From Nemertoderma westbladi (lineage: Eukaryota > Xenacoelomorpha > Nemertodermatida > Nemertodermatidae), in assembly GCA_032718475.1 (NCBI GenBank), contig JAUCBJ010006488.1:1-22948 (forward strand): 22,948 nt of DNA, in the 5' to 3' direction. The notes under the pieces were generated by a model, which saw only the letters and a program-made list of their open reading frames with translations, was not told the DNA's origin and searched no databases. This document shows, piece after piece, positions 9,717-19,587 of the stretch. The position numbers and the translations under genes were made by a program. Position 1 is the first letter of the stretch. Each line of letters starts with the position of its first letter.

Positions 9717-10048
9717 ACCAGATTAATTACAAACACAGCTGTTTATGCAAATTTTTGAGCGCCATTATTCTACATAACAGGTTACGTTGGCCACTAGTAA
9801 ATAAAGCTAAAGGTTCTGGCTGTCCAGATTCAACATATAGCGATCTCTACAAACATTATTACGCACTCGTAATGCAGCACAAAGTAGGTTTTTATAGTGC
9901 ACTGCGGCTTGTGGTGCTGAATTACCAACCCAAGTATCGCACCCGTAACACACTACAGATACAACAGCAGCACTAAATAAATACCTTCAATTTGATACTA
10001 AGGGGCGCTTCGGAATGCTTAGCTAGAAAGGCCAAGTTTAAGTTTTTA
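9717..10048. other. unassigned stretch between a LINE fragment and a repeat arm
   Basis: A 93-codon plus-strand open frame (9,695-9,976) runs antisense to the LINE fragment at its start and has no family similarity, so I do not call it a gene. The stretch may be further decayed LINE sequence on the minus strand, but I could not read a domain in it. Confidence 0.35.
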
Positions 10049-10300
10049 TGGGGCGAGCGACGAAAGTAAGCGAGCTTAGCATACAGGAACCACTAACTCA
10101 ATCGGTGTGTCTGTTGGTCTGTTGTTCTGTTGATCTGTTGTGTCCAATTTTAAACGTTAATAACTCCGCCAAATCGATAAAATATCGATAAAATATATCC
10201 AAACTTGGTTCATATGTAGTCTGGCAAAAGTTTAGAAATTTTCCAAGTTGAATTTGCGTGGGGTCTTCATGCAGCATCTGTGTAACTGTCTTGCAGTTAT
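10049..10300 (+). repeat. dispersed repeat family R, copy L1 (outer end)
   Basis: It starts at TGGGGCGAGCGACGAAAGTA and matches the reverse complement of 14,507 downward almost base for base for about 200 bp. The match includes CACTAACTCAATCGGTGT and GTCCAATTTTAAACGTTAAT. A block with AAGTTTAGAAATTTTCCAAG, shared with copy L2, follows. Similarity fades after about 10,270-10,300. No coding potential is seen. Confidence 0.8.
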
Positions 10301-10904
10301 AATAAATTTATCTATCCAAAAATTATTAGGCTTGGCATCAGCTGGTTGCTAGGAGACTGCAGGATATATCAGGTGGGTTTGAAATTCAGCAATATCGGTA
10401 CAATGCAGCAATAGGCAATAATGTGGCCTTGGGAAGTGTGGTAGGCCTATTTCAATTTCAGCCATTCCAGCATTTCCAGGTTGCAGAGTTCAGAGTACGA
10501 CACCGGTACCATGAGATGCCTGTACTCAGTACCGGTACTGCTCACTGCTGTTGCTGTATGTAGTAGGCCTAGCTTTCTAGGCTGGTTGTCAGTCTGTCAG
10601 TGTGGTACTGCTACTGCATTATCTGAGTATTGGTATACGTGTGGTAGGTTAGGGAGAGTCTTGCAATTGCCTGAGTGATGTCTGAATTGCGATATCACGA
10701 CTATGCAGCAATATCATGTACCGGTATGGAACGGTACCTCAATCTTATTAGTCCTAAACATAGGCCTATGTTTTACAGTACGGTACCGGTACTGTTACAG
10801 TGGTACAGAGTTACCGGTACCGTCTTCAGGTCGTTGGCGCCACCCACCAATCTGCTCGAAAAATGAATAAGTGAATAAAAAGCAGCTATGAGGAGAACCC
10901 TGTA
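10301..10904. repeat. segment rich in ACCGGTA and TAGGCCT palindromes
   Basis: No convincing gene is present; the two short open frames here (10,481-10,678 and 10,675-10,866) lack family similarity. The stretch is marked by at least five copies of ACCGGTA within about 330 bp (near 10,502, 10,532, 10,720, 10,785 and 10,814), several with flanking GTACC, plus TAGGCCT near 10,443, 10,563 and 10,761. It separates two copies of repeat family R. Confidence 0.5.
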
Positions 10905-11808
10905 TTAGCTAAATAACTAGCTAATCCTCGATGAAATCTAACCAAACTTAGTACACATGTTGTTTGGCATAAGTTTAGAAATTTTCCAAGTTGAATTTGC
11001 ATGTGGCCTTCATGAAGCTAAGATAAAAGCAGTTAATTCGTTAATTAAGTTGATTACGACAACAAAAACAGCATTTTCAACCTCCTTTTAATGGAAAAAA
11101 ATTATTCCATTATAGTTTTAAATTAGTTCAAGTGATTTAATTTAAGAAATGTGTTTTTAATTGATCTAAACATAATTAAGTTATCAAAATGCCCCGGTCA
11201 CTCTATACTTCCAACTCCCCCATTCCTTGGCATGCTTGCTATTGCCTAGCCTAGCTGGTAACCAGTTCAAACACCTCACCACTACTCAAGTAAAGGGTAA
11301 TTACATCTATACTACAGGCAGCAGTGTAAGGAGCCAGACGAATAAGACAGTAGGATGGCAAAAACGTTAGTCCTTATCTGATCTGATCTGCTCAGATGTT
11401 TATCTCGCAAAATGATTGGCTGAGTAATTAATTGTGATTCTTTGGAATAATTAGCTAAATAATTTAAAATAATTTAATGATTAGTTAAGGTGTTGACATG
11501 GTAAATTAATTTTTCAGTATCTCAATACTTTAGGCATAAGTTTACAAATTGGGTCGCCTCCACGCCTAAAATTTATTACTATTAAAGTACAAATTTCCTG
11601 TTAATACCTGTCTTTCATAAATCCTCTGTGCGCCTTTTGGTTGGGGTGGTGCTGATTAAGAGGGGCGTTGGAGGGGAACTTTTCCCTCTTCTTTGATTTA
11701 TTGGCGTTTTGGTTAAATCTCTTAAATACCGATTTTATGATAGAATCGCTCAATTTTAATTTGTATTTCATAACTGACGCTCGTGCTGCGCGAAGGGCCC
11801 ACGAATTT
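10905..11808 (+). repeat. dispersed repeat family R, copy L2 (left of fibrinogen-like gene)
   Basis: This roughly 900-bp block matches the reverse complement of the right-hand copy (13,686-14,320) in a long series of collinear landmarks. These include AAGTTTAGAAATTTTCCAAG, GCAGTTAATTCGTTAATTAA, CATTATAGTTTTAAATTAG and AAATGTGTTTTTAATTGATC. Further in, they include ATGATTGGCTGA and GATAGAATCGCTCAATTTTA. The first 100 bp also duplicates part of copy L1 in direct orientation, so L1 and L2 are two insertions or a rearranged one. The inner end lies about 125 bp beyond the stop codon of the fibrinogen-like gene. Open frames inside it are not supported. Confidence 0.8.
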
Positions 11809-11931
11809 GTAAATTTGGTCAATCAGAATCGAGACACCCAAATTTTATAGTTATTCAATGTTAAATCTAATGACAATCAAAGCAACTGAGTATAAGTAAT
11901 AGAGATAATAGTTTTTACGATTGTAGATTTA

Positions 11932-12807
11932 CTAAACACTAATCTTCATCTCAACTGTATCCATCGGAACGTAGCTCTTATGGTCTGTGAATGTGAACCA
12001 GACAGTTCCCTCCTTCCACTCCCCACCGTAGACCCCATTTAGATTGGAGTAGGTGCAGCTTCGGTACCACCAACCCCCTCTGCGGTCAGCGGCGCAGTTA
12101 TTGGAAGAAAGATCGTTGTCGAAATTCATAGTAGAGAAAGGTTGTCCATCGTTGTATTCCATTGAGTCACCAGCAGTGCTGTCGTTGTTAAACTGAGATA
12201 TATGTAAAGTGTAGTTATTTTTTGAACCTCCAATACTAAAATTTTGGTACTCGGCGTACTTGTGTTGCCCTTGGTACCAAAGATCCACCCTAAGTATCAC
12301 TCCACATTCGCTCAATTTGTGTATATTTTCCAGCCCGATCCAAAAATTATCGGTAATATTTCCAAAACCAGACACGTATTCCTCCCAATCTAGATAGAAA
12401 CTATCGTCTTTATTAACCCGCCTTTGTATAACCAACCATGGGCCACCAGGGACTGAGTTGTCGCATCGAATAGATTCTCCTATACCGAACGTGTGGCTGA
12501 CGATATCAGTGGCGTTTACTAAGGTATTTGTGCAAACGGATGTTAGAACAGATGTAGGAGTGGATGTAGGAACGGTTGTAGAAATTGTCGATTTTACCGT
12601 AGAAGCAGATGTAGTAACCGTTTTGGGAGGGGGAAGAGCAGATGTACGAGCAGATAAAGGTAAGGTTGTAAGTATGAATGTAGAATTTGTGTGATAATGT
12701 TTTTCTTGTTTATTAGCCGTTAATACGATAAAGAAGGATGTTATGACGACAACCAAAACAACCACTACCGCACAAGCGACTACAACCAGCAATCTTTGGT
12801 TCGCCAT
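11932..12807 (-). CDS. type II membrane protein with fibrinogen-related domain (FReD)
   Basis: This is a single uninterrupted 291-codon frame. Residues 1-5 are short and cytosolic, and residues 6-31 form a strongly hydrophobic signal anchor without a visible cleavage site. Residues 40-91 are a Ser/Thr/Pro-rich stalk that is probably O-glycosylated. Residues about 92-291 are a fibrinogen C-terminal domain, with GGPWLVIQRR (121-130), FWIGLENIHKL (155-165), LRVDLW, YAEYQNF, TAGDSMEYNDGQPFST (211-226), DNDLSSNNCA (230-239), GGWWYRSC (244-251), NLNGVYGG and a final MKIS. DND...NCA supplies the usual calcium site and half of the C-terminal disulfide (C238-C251). The N-terminal subdomain is shortened and C168 is an extra cysteine. 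Six N-X-S/T sites are present. The topology resembles FIBCD1 and membrane-anchored FREPs, which bind acetylated or glycan ligands; ligand and role here are unknown. The lack of introns suggests a retrocopy or a lineage-specific single-exon gene. It lies between inverted copies of repeat family R. Confidence 0.88.
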   Translation of the reverse strand: MANQRLLVVVACAVVVVLVVVITSFFIVLTANKQEKHYHTNSTFILTTLPLSARTSALPPPKTVTTSASTVKSTISTTVPTSTPTSVLTSVCTNTLVNATDIVSHTFGIGESIRCDNSVPGGPWLVIQRRVNKDDSFYLDWEEYVSGFGNITDNFWIGLENIHKLSECGVILRVDLWYQGQHKYAEYQNFSIGGSKNNYTLHISQFNNDSTAGDSMEYNDGQPFSTMNFDNDLSSNNCAADRRGGWWYRSCTYSNLNGVYGGEWKEGTVWFTFTDHKSYVPMDTVEMKISV

Positions 12808-13685
12808 TATTTATTGTGTAATAAAATGTCATTTATTACATTGTTAGAATGGAAGCTTAAGATAATAACTTGTTATTATTCTTTATTAAAATGTAGATAT
12901 TTTTAATTAATCCATTTCAAAATCAGTAACATGTGATGCAGTCGTTCATGTACCTATGGATGTTACTGATTACATATTTGTGTGCAAATTAACTCCTTAC
13001 AATGTGCTGATCCGAGTGTTTTATATTAGCACCAAGTACATGTTGATTTAATCCAAAAAAATAGTATATTACTTTTGTTAAAAGAAAGTGAAAGTGACTG
13101 AAATAAAAGTGGTATGAAGTCGCAGAAAATAAGAAAATGTAGAAAATGCAGAAAATGTTTATATAAAGTTGTGTTGATATGTTCATATTTACGTTTTCAT
13201 TTCAATTAATATTTATCGCACCATAGAAAAATATACCGGCAGTTAATATGATAAGAAATATCCTATTCATAAAATGTAGAAACTGAAACGCGATCCCCTA
13301 CAACCTCGAAATGTCTGAGCTCAAGGTCTGAGCCCAACTTCTGAGCCCAACGTCTGAGCTTGTTTAAGTATCAATGGCAAATCAATGCAAATACAGCAAA
13401 CACACATCCCGTACTAACTTTTCGTCATTTAATCTCTCTAATGTGTAAATACAAGTTAATATTGTTATCTTTTAGGCGAGACATGTTGTAAGCGAAACCA
13501 TAGAAAGAGTATTAAATTAGTTTACGATTAGTCTGACTTATAGGAATTTCTGGTGTTGCTCTTTCGGTCAATGCGGAATTCTGAGGTCAGTAGTTGACGG
13601 GGGACAACCCATAGGGGGGTGTGGGGGGGGAATCAGACCTGAGTGTTTAAAGCTCATCTATCCCATCATAGTAGACATGTACACG
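12808..13685. other. upstream region of the fibrinogen-like gene
   Basis: AT-rich DNA without a supportable gene; the short open frame at 12,989-13,186 has no family similarity. The region holds the presumed promoter and 5' leader of the minus-strand fibrinogen-like gene, though no clear TATA or initiator element can be singled out. Minor repeats are AGAAAATG(T/C) at about 13,128-13,157 and a run of GTCTGAGC units near 13,313-13,360. Confidence 0.45.
13313..13360. repeat. short tandem repeat of GTCTGAGC(C/T)CAA units
   Basis: Four near-tandem copies of a 13-14 bp unit beginning TCTGAGC occur within 50 bp. No function is suggested. Confidence 0.7.
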
Positions 13686-14507
13686 TTCGTGGGGCCATCG
13701 CGCAGGACGAGGCTCAGTTATAAGATACAGATTAAAATTGAGCAATTCTATCCCAAAATCGGTACTTAAGAAATTTAAATAAATAAATAAAAAATTTAAC
13801 CAAACCGCCTAAAAGAATAAATCAAAGAAGAAAGGAAAGTTCCCCTTACCTTATGCCGATAGTATTGATACTGAAATATTAATTTATCATGTTTAATGCC
13901 TCAACGAAATAATTTAGCTAATACCTAAAGAATCACCATTAAATTCAGCCAATCATTGTGCAAGATAGAGAAACTCAGTGGAAGGATGATTAGAATGTTT
14001 CCCATCTAGGCAATATCAAAAATGCCGAGACTGGAAGTATAGAGTGATGGAATGCATTTTAACTTAATTACGTTTAGATCAATTAAAAACACATTTCTTA
14101 AAGCAAATCTCTTGAACTAATTAAAAACTATAATGGAATGGTGTATGGGGATTACAGTTGTATACTTTAAATAATATACTCAAAAATAATTAATATCCTT
14201 TAAGGAGGCAGGTTGAAATTGATGTTTTTACCCTAATCAACTTAATTAACTAATTAACTGCTATTATCTTAGCTTTTCGAAGGCCACACGGAAATTCAAC
14301 TTGGAAAATTTCTAAACTTTGGCCAGACTACATGTGTACCAAGTTTGGTTAAATTTCATTTACATTTGGCTGAGTTATTAACGTTTAAAATTGGACACAA
14401 CAGATCAACAGAACAACAGACACACCACACAACGCCCCACAACAGATACACCGATTGAGTTAGTGGTACCTGTATGCTAATCTCGCTTACTTTCGTCGCT
14501 CGCCCCA
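13686..14507 (-). repeat. dispersed repeat family R, copy R1 (inverted, right of fibrinogen-like gene)
   Basis: Read on the minus strand, this block runs collinearly with copies L1 and L2. It starts with TGGGGCGAGCGACGAAAGTA at 14,507 and passes AACTTGG...AAGTTTAGAAATTTTCCAAG (about 14,300-14,340). It ends near 13,690 with GCGCGATGGCCCCACGAA, matching GCGCGAAGGGCCCACGAA at 11,788-11,805. It is the most complete copy, since the left side has an interruption of about 600 bp (10,301-10,904). Its outer end abuts a reverse-transcriptase pseudogene directly. No open frame in it is credible. Confidence 0.82.
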
Positions 14508-14514
14508 CAGAACA

Positions 14515-15324
14515 ACAAGAGTCCCACAAGAAATGAAAACAAACAAGTTGGTGCCAGTTCCCAAGAAGGGCGACCTAACACACAATGGTTCTTTTCGGGG
14601 AATCTCATTGATCTCGATTGCTGCAAAGCTATACAATTGAATTCTATTAAATCGCATCAGGGATCCCATTGAGAGACTGCTCCGTGGAAACGAGAATGGG
14701 TTCCGTAAACGTCGTGGGACCATGGAGACCATTTTGGCACTTAGAAGGATGATTGAAGAGTTATCAAAAAAGAAAGACAGGCATCTGGCTGTTATCTTTG
14801 TTGACTTCTTCAAGGCCTTTGATTCAGTCTCTCGCTGATGTATGTTCAGCATACTTTCATTATATGGGATTCCTGATGAAATTATTGCAGCAATTAGATC
14901 AGTATACGATGGTTCGACAACATTTGTTTCTACTGTTCATGGTGACACAGAACCATTTGAAATATTTTGGGGAGTCCTCCAAGGAGACACACTAGCGCCA
15001 TTCTTGTTCATAATTGTGGTTGACTATGTTCTACACATGTCCTTAGATCATCATAATAATGATGGGGTGATGGTAACTCCACCAACTGGCTCCAGAAGTC
15101 GAGGAAATCCTGCCAAGTTCCTAACTGATCTAGACTTTGCTGATGACTTAGGAGTACTCTCAGAATCACTAGAGGGAGCCCAACGGCTCCTCAGCTCATA
15201 TGAACATGCTGCTTCTAGTGTTGGTCTTTCTATTAACTCCAAAAAAGACCAAAATTTTGACAGTTAACTTTGAAAGTCTTCAGCAAGACTCTCACCGGAT
15301 GACTTATAACGAACCTGCCTATTA
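14515..15324 (+). pseudogene. internal fragment of a non-LTR retrotransposon reverse transcriptase
   Basis: One plus-strand frame (codon position 1 at 14,521) reads through RT motifs: LVPVPKKGDL, SFRGISLISIAAKLYN, NGFRKRRGT, AVIFVDFFKAFDSVSR (motif A, catalytic Asp), GVLQGDTLAPFLF (motif B) and LTDLDFADDLGVLSESL (motif C, FADD). The frame is broken by TGA at 14,638-14,640, TGA at 14,836-14,838 and a one-base length change in the A run at 15,241-15,246, after which the alternative frame stays open to about 15,324. The endonuclease part and the domain C-terminal to RT are both missing. By motif B/C type it belongs to the same broad LINE group as the insertion at 19,588-20,240, but the two copies cover different parts of the protein. 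It is dead. Confidence 0.9.
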
Positions 15325-16411
15325 ATAGGCCAGGGTAGTCTTTTCAAGAGTTGAGTCGTTCAAAAACACGATATGGTTATGGATATAATGTATAACCATC
15401 CAATATCTCAAAAACTCAAAAACACAAGGAGGTACGCAAACATTTTAATAACAAACACTACATAAATTTTGGTTGCGCACAAGACTTTATATTTTTTGTG
15501 GCGATTTGATGACGGGGTCACTGAATAATAGCTGTTTTGAAAATTTAAAGTCGAATTCCACCGATTCCAACTCGGTGAGTATGCACCAACTTTCTTATTT
15601 GGGCTATTCAGTCCTTTGGGCGACATATTTGAGCCTCAGAATCTTTTCAAATGTCGCCAATCTCGCACAGAACGTCACCAAAATTTGTTAGCCGGCAAAA
15701 AAAACGCACTAATTCGTCTAAAAGAGTAAATTATTGGTTGCAGAATAATAGGATTCAACTAGAAAAGGCAGCACGCTAGCTATAAGGAGACCGTCCATAG
15801 ACAAACGTAGTTTTAGTTGGGTCCCTCCTCATTAATTATCATCAACCTATAAACCATTTAAACGGCCCAGTGCTTACAATTCAATTACCTGGCCTCCCAT
15901 CTAACATAGCAGTGAGTAGTAAACCTTATAGATATTCCTATAGGATTCACTGGGAAGAGCTATTTAGCTGTCGGGGTAATACATTATACAAATTACCTAA
16001 CAGTTGATGTTTGATTACTGTCTGGGATAAAGTGAGAGAGTAATAAATTTAGCAAGTAATATACTTCTGTGCAGTTTGGGCCTATCCATTCAATCAATAG
16101 TAGTAGCTTACTAGGCTCTCATGAGTAGCAGCAGCTGGTGTTTCTATCATTGAGTTGAATTTTCGTGTTTTCATTTTCGCTCACTCAGGGTACTTGGTTT
16201 GAGGGGCAGGTTTAAAGCCAGCTTGCTGAATATCTAGTATTTAATAACAAAGACTAGCCGAATCTCAAATATAGTCAAACATGGACTCTTCGGCTTTACA
16301 GTGACACCCCAGCCTAGCAAGCGCTTAATTATTATATACTATCGCCTGCTCTAAAAAGATATACAGGTACATATGGGACGCTTGTGTTGTCTATAAACAG
16401 CGACCAAGTAG
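15325..16411. other. intergenic stretch without recognised gene
   Basis: No domain could be read on either strand. Two overlapping antisense frames at 15,408-15,691 are short and have no family similarity. The base composition is close to 60-65% AT. The right end may belong to the decayed LINE fragment that becomes readable at 16,412. Confidence 0.4.
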
Positions 16412-16531
16412 GATGTGTCGGATATGCTGATTATCTCTTTAAAGAACCGCCAGGATCTATACAGATTAAGAACTTTAGCAGCTAATAAGAACGTGTGGAG
16501 AGAGACTATGCAGGACGCATACGCCTTTTAG
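16412..16531 (+). pseudogene. probable C-terminal scrap of a LINE ORF2
   Basis: A 39-codon frame ends in TAG at 16,529-16,531 and reads DVSDMLIISLKNRQDLYRLR, followed by LAANKNVWRETMQDAYAF. An ending with Leu-rich helices and a (D/N)R/NxxWR motif just before the stop is typical of LINE ORF2 C termini, where a similar DRxxWR is followed by a few residues. No RT is readable upstream in the same orientation. The call rests on a short motif. Confidence 0.4.
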
Positions 16532-19500
16532 AGGCATGAAAGCGTTTTCATTCATTCATTTCTTTTAATCAAATAAAATTGATATAACACAGATTATTGG
16601 GTCATAAAATATATACAGTAATTACACAAAAGCAACAATAAAATACGTAGCGCAACATAGATAAAATCAATGTGAACTTTACAAACTTTAAATAAAACAG
16701 TGTTCAGTTTGAAATAAAGGCTGTACATGTTATAAATTCATAGGTGTAGTCGTTCGTGATAATTGTACAACATAATTAATATTCCGAGAGATGTGTTCTA
16801 AGTGGTAAATGGAGCTCTAAGTCTAAGTGGAGCTCTGGTGGAACCCGGTGAAATGCTCAGCAATGCCGAGATGAAATCAGTGAAATACTATTTAGATCCC
16901 GTGCTGTGATGGTAACTCAGACGATATTGAAGTATTGTGTAATCCTATTGTGTTTGTCTTTGAATGATCTGTTCTTGAGATTGTAACATTCCTCGATGTA
17001 CCTGGCATTAATGCATTCGATGGTCGTGAGGGTTCCCAATTTAATTCTCGCTTTCAGTTCTTTAACACCATAGCTGTGTTGTAGAAGGGAACTTATACTT
17101 GGCATTGCGAACTCTAGATTGCAGCGGTTGTACAAACTACCAATACCTACGTATCTCTTCATAGTGTCCATCCTGTTGATTTGCAGCATATTGCGAAGGT
17201 TGTACTGTAGATTTGGATTGGGACAGGATGTTAGTCGCCACAAGATTCCGATACAGGATGTAAAGGCATCGAAAGCAAGTGGTTGGCACCCCATTAAACT
17301 GTATATCACCTGATTCGAAGCGTATGTTCCAAGATGGAGTAGGCCCCTTAGTGTTTTCCGGTAATAAATCTCAAGTTTCTCAATCTCGGTCTTTGTTAAG
17401 CGCCCTATCAGGAATTTTGCGTAGTATAGTATCATAGGGAGTGCAACAGACCTCCACAGGTGAGCGAGAGTAGTGGTATTGAGCCACCTGACAGTCCATG
17501 CGTTCTGGTGAAAAGATTCAGAGGCCATGGCGATTAGACGGATATACTCAGCGAGAGGATTGGGTCGCCAGAATTCTAGCTTGTATCCAAGGAATAGTAG
17601 CATAGATTGCCCTGGTATGAGTGTGTTCTTAATAGTGATGAAGGTAGGGATGCTGACGTTACTAACGTTGGTTTTACTGGGGACACAGTAAGTCCATTTA
17701 GTCTTACTACTCTCAATATCCAGATGTATATTCCGCAGATTGTCGATGATGATCGATAGGATTCTTTCAAGGTCCTCTGGATTTCTTGCCAGAACTAATA
17801 TGTCGTCGGCGTACACAATAATGTCCATCCAATTGCTCCCAGCTGTATGTTTATACCCAGCAGAGTCCAGTGCGTGAAAGACGTCACTCAGATAAAAGTT
17901 GAATAAGACTGGCGAGATGTTGGATCCTTGTTTGACACCCTTCAGTATAGGTATACCTGAGCAGCTGATCTCGTCACCAAATTTAAGAAACACCAACGTT
18001 TTACTGTAGTATCTAAGCAGTGAGGCACGTGTGAGGGTTGATGTAACGGCTTAATTTCTGGAATAAAATAAGATGATCCACGTTGTCGAAGGCTGACGCT
18101 ATATCAACTTGACAGAGAAAAACTGGCAGACCATGCTGTTTTTGGAGTTCCAGACATTCCAGTAGGCTTCTTCTGGTATGCAAGTTGAGGTGGATGAGAT
18201 AAGATCCGGGTTGATAGGAACTCGTTCAGAATCAGGGATTCATAGACTTTAGCCAACAGATTGACTGTCGCAATTGGACGGTAGGATGATGCTAGAAGTG
18301 GGTCCCGCGACTTTCCCTTGTGGATATTAGTGATAATGGTGAGACCAAAGGTGTCAAGTACGTTTCCTAATCTGAAACACGTGTTGGTGACATCACTGAG
18401 AATTGGTCAGATCAGGTCCGGGTCAAGGTAAATAACATGTTCAATAACTAGAGAATGAAGATCAGGTGATTTACCCAGGGACAAAGCTTTGACTGCTCTT
18501 TGTATAGCTGCAGGGGAAATTATAGGAGCCGCCGTGGTCTTGCATTCCTTCTCCAGGTCCTGAACGAGTTGCTCAATAGATGTGCTGTCTGATATGTTGC
18601 TAGTATTTAAGAAGTTATCTCTAATTTTGTTTTGAACCGCTGATGGAATAGTTTGGGAATTCTTAGGGTTGAAGGACCGCCAGAATTGCTTAGGGTTAGT
18701 CCTAAGTAGGCCCGCCTTAGAATTTACCTGGTTTGCGACCAGATTCTTGGACAGCCAGTTTCTTGTGCGCCGTAGGGATCTCTTTGAATCTTTATATGCA
18801 CTCCCTATTTCGCTGTCCGCTGGCTTTATTTGATCTGCCCAGACTTTATATAACTTCCTAGTAGTTAGGGATAGCAGATGCAGGGCCCCCGACCGAATTC
18901 TGAGGTTCTTAGTGAGTTTGCGGCGTTTTGCAATAGGTATTTCCCTGACAGCAGCATCATAAAGTATACCCTGCAGTTGGTTAACTATACAGTCCAGATC
19001 TTCGTAGGTCCAATGTAATGGATGAGTATAAGTGGGTGACAATCTATCGAGCTTCTGTATTTCAGACTCCACAGTTTTGTTGTATTCAGCCAGCTGTTTG
19101 GTGGTGGCTCTATTCCAGGCAAACCTCACCGTGTGTGTGTGTTGGACCGATGGTGTACGTTTCGGGCTCGCACTGCCCTGAAGTGGGAACATGAAGTTTG
19201 AGGATATGGGAACATGATCTGACAGGTTCAATGGGTTTACCTCCATAACCAGCCCATTACTGAAGAATGAGGCTCCTGTAGGTGAGGTAAGTACATGGTC
19301 AATGTAGGAGTTCCCCCAGTGCCCTCGATATGTGGTCGTTGGACCACCCGTCTTTTCAATGGTGTCGACTACATGTTGACCATTTTCCAGAATGAAGTCA
19401 TTTAGTCGCAGACCTCGTGGTGTGGCTAAAGTCAGTGAGAAGCGTGGACCTTGAAGGGGGCCAAAGTCGGCGTTAGTATCAGCTAAAATAATGGGAATTG

Positions 19501-19575
19501 CGTCATTGTGGCTCAAGATGGTAGCAGATAGTCTACCGAGAAAGTCTTCAAAGTAACTGATATCTTTGCCAGCAT

Positions 19576-19587
19576 CATGAAAGAATC
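19576..19587. repeat. target-site duplication, copy 1 (LINE B 3' side)
   Basis: CATGAAAGAATC, identical to 20,241-20,252, borders the TAG-repeat end of LINE B. Confidence 0.75.

Noticed and set aside
9695-9976. 93-codon plus-strand open frame
   Set aside because: It begins antisense to a LINE fragment, has no recognisable domain and no neighbouring exon signals.
10481-10866. Two adjacent open frames, the first beginning MQSSEYDTGTMRCLYSVP with a hydrophobic stretch
   Set aside because: The sequence is dominated by repeated ACCGGTAC words and lies between repeat copies; no family match and no gene context.
11601-11850. Opposing open frames beside the fibrinogen-like gene
   Set aside because: They lie in repeat family R, whose inverted copy at about 13,690-13,880 does not preserve the frame.
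12458-12694. 78-codon plus-strand frame within the fibrinogen-like gene
   Set aside because: It is the antisense shadow of the Ser/Thr-rich stalk and has no similarity to a family.
10049-14507. A single transposon with terminal inverted repeats carrying the fibrinogen gene
   Set aside because: The outer ends match, but the left side has a partial second copy in direct orientation, no target duplication is seen at 10,048/14,508, and no transposase is present. Reported instead as flanking repeat copies.
14487-14852. 121-codon minus-strand open frame
   Set aside because: It is antisense to the reverse-transcriptase pseudogene, whose plus-strand motifs are unmistakable.
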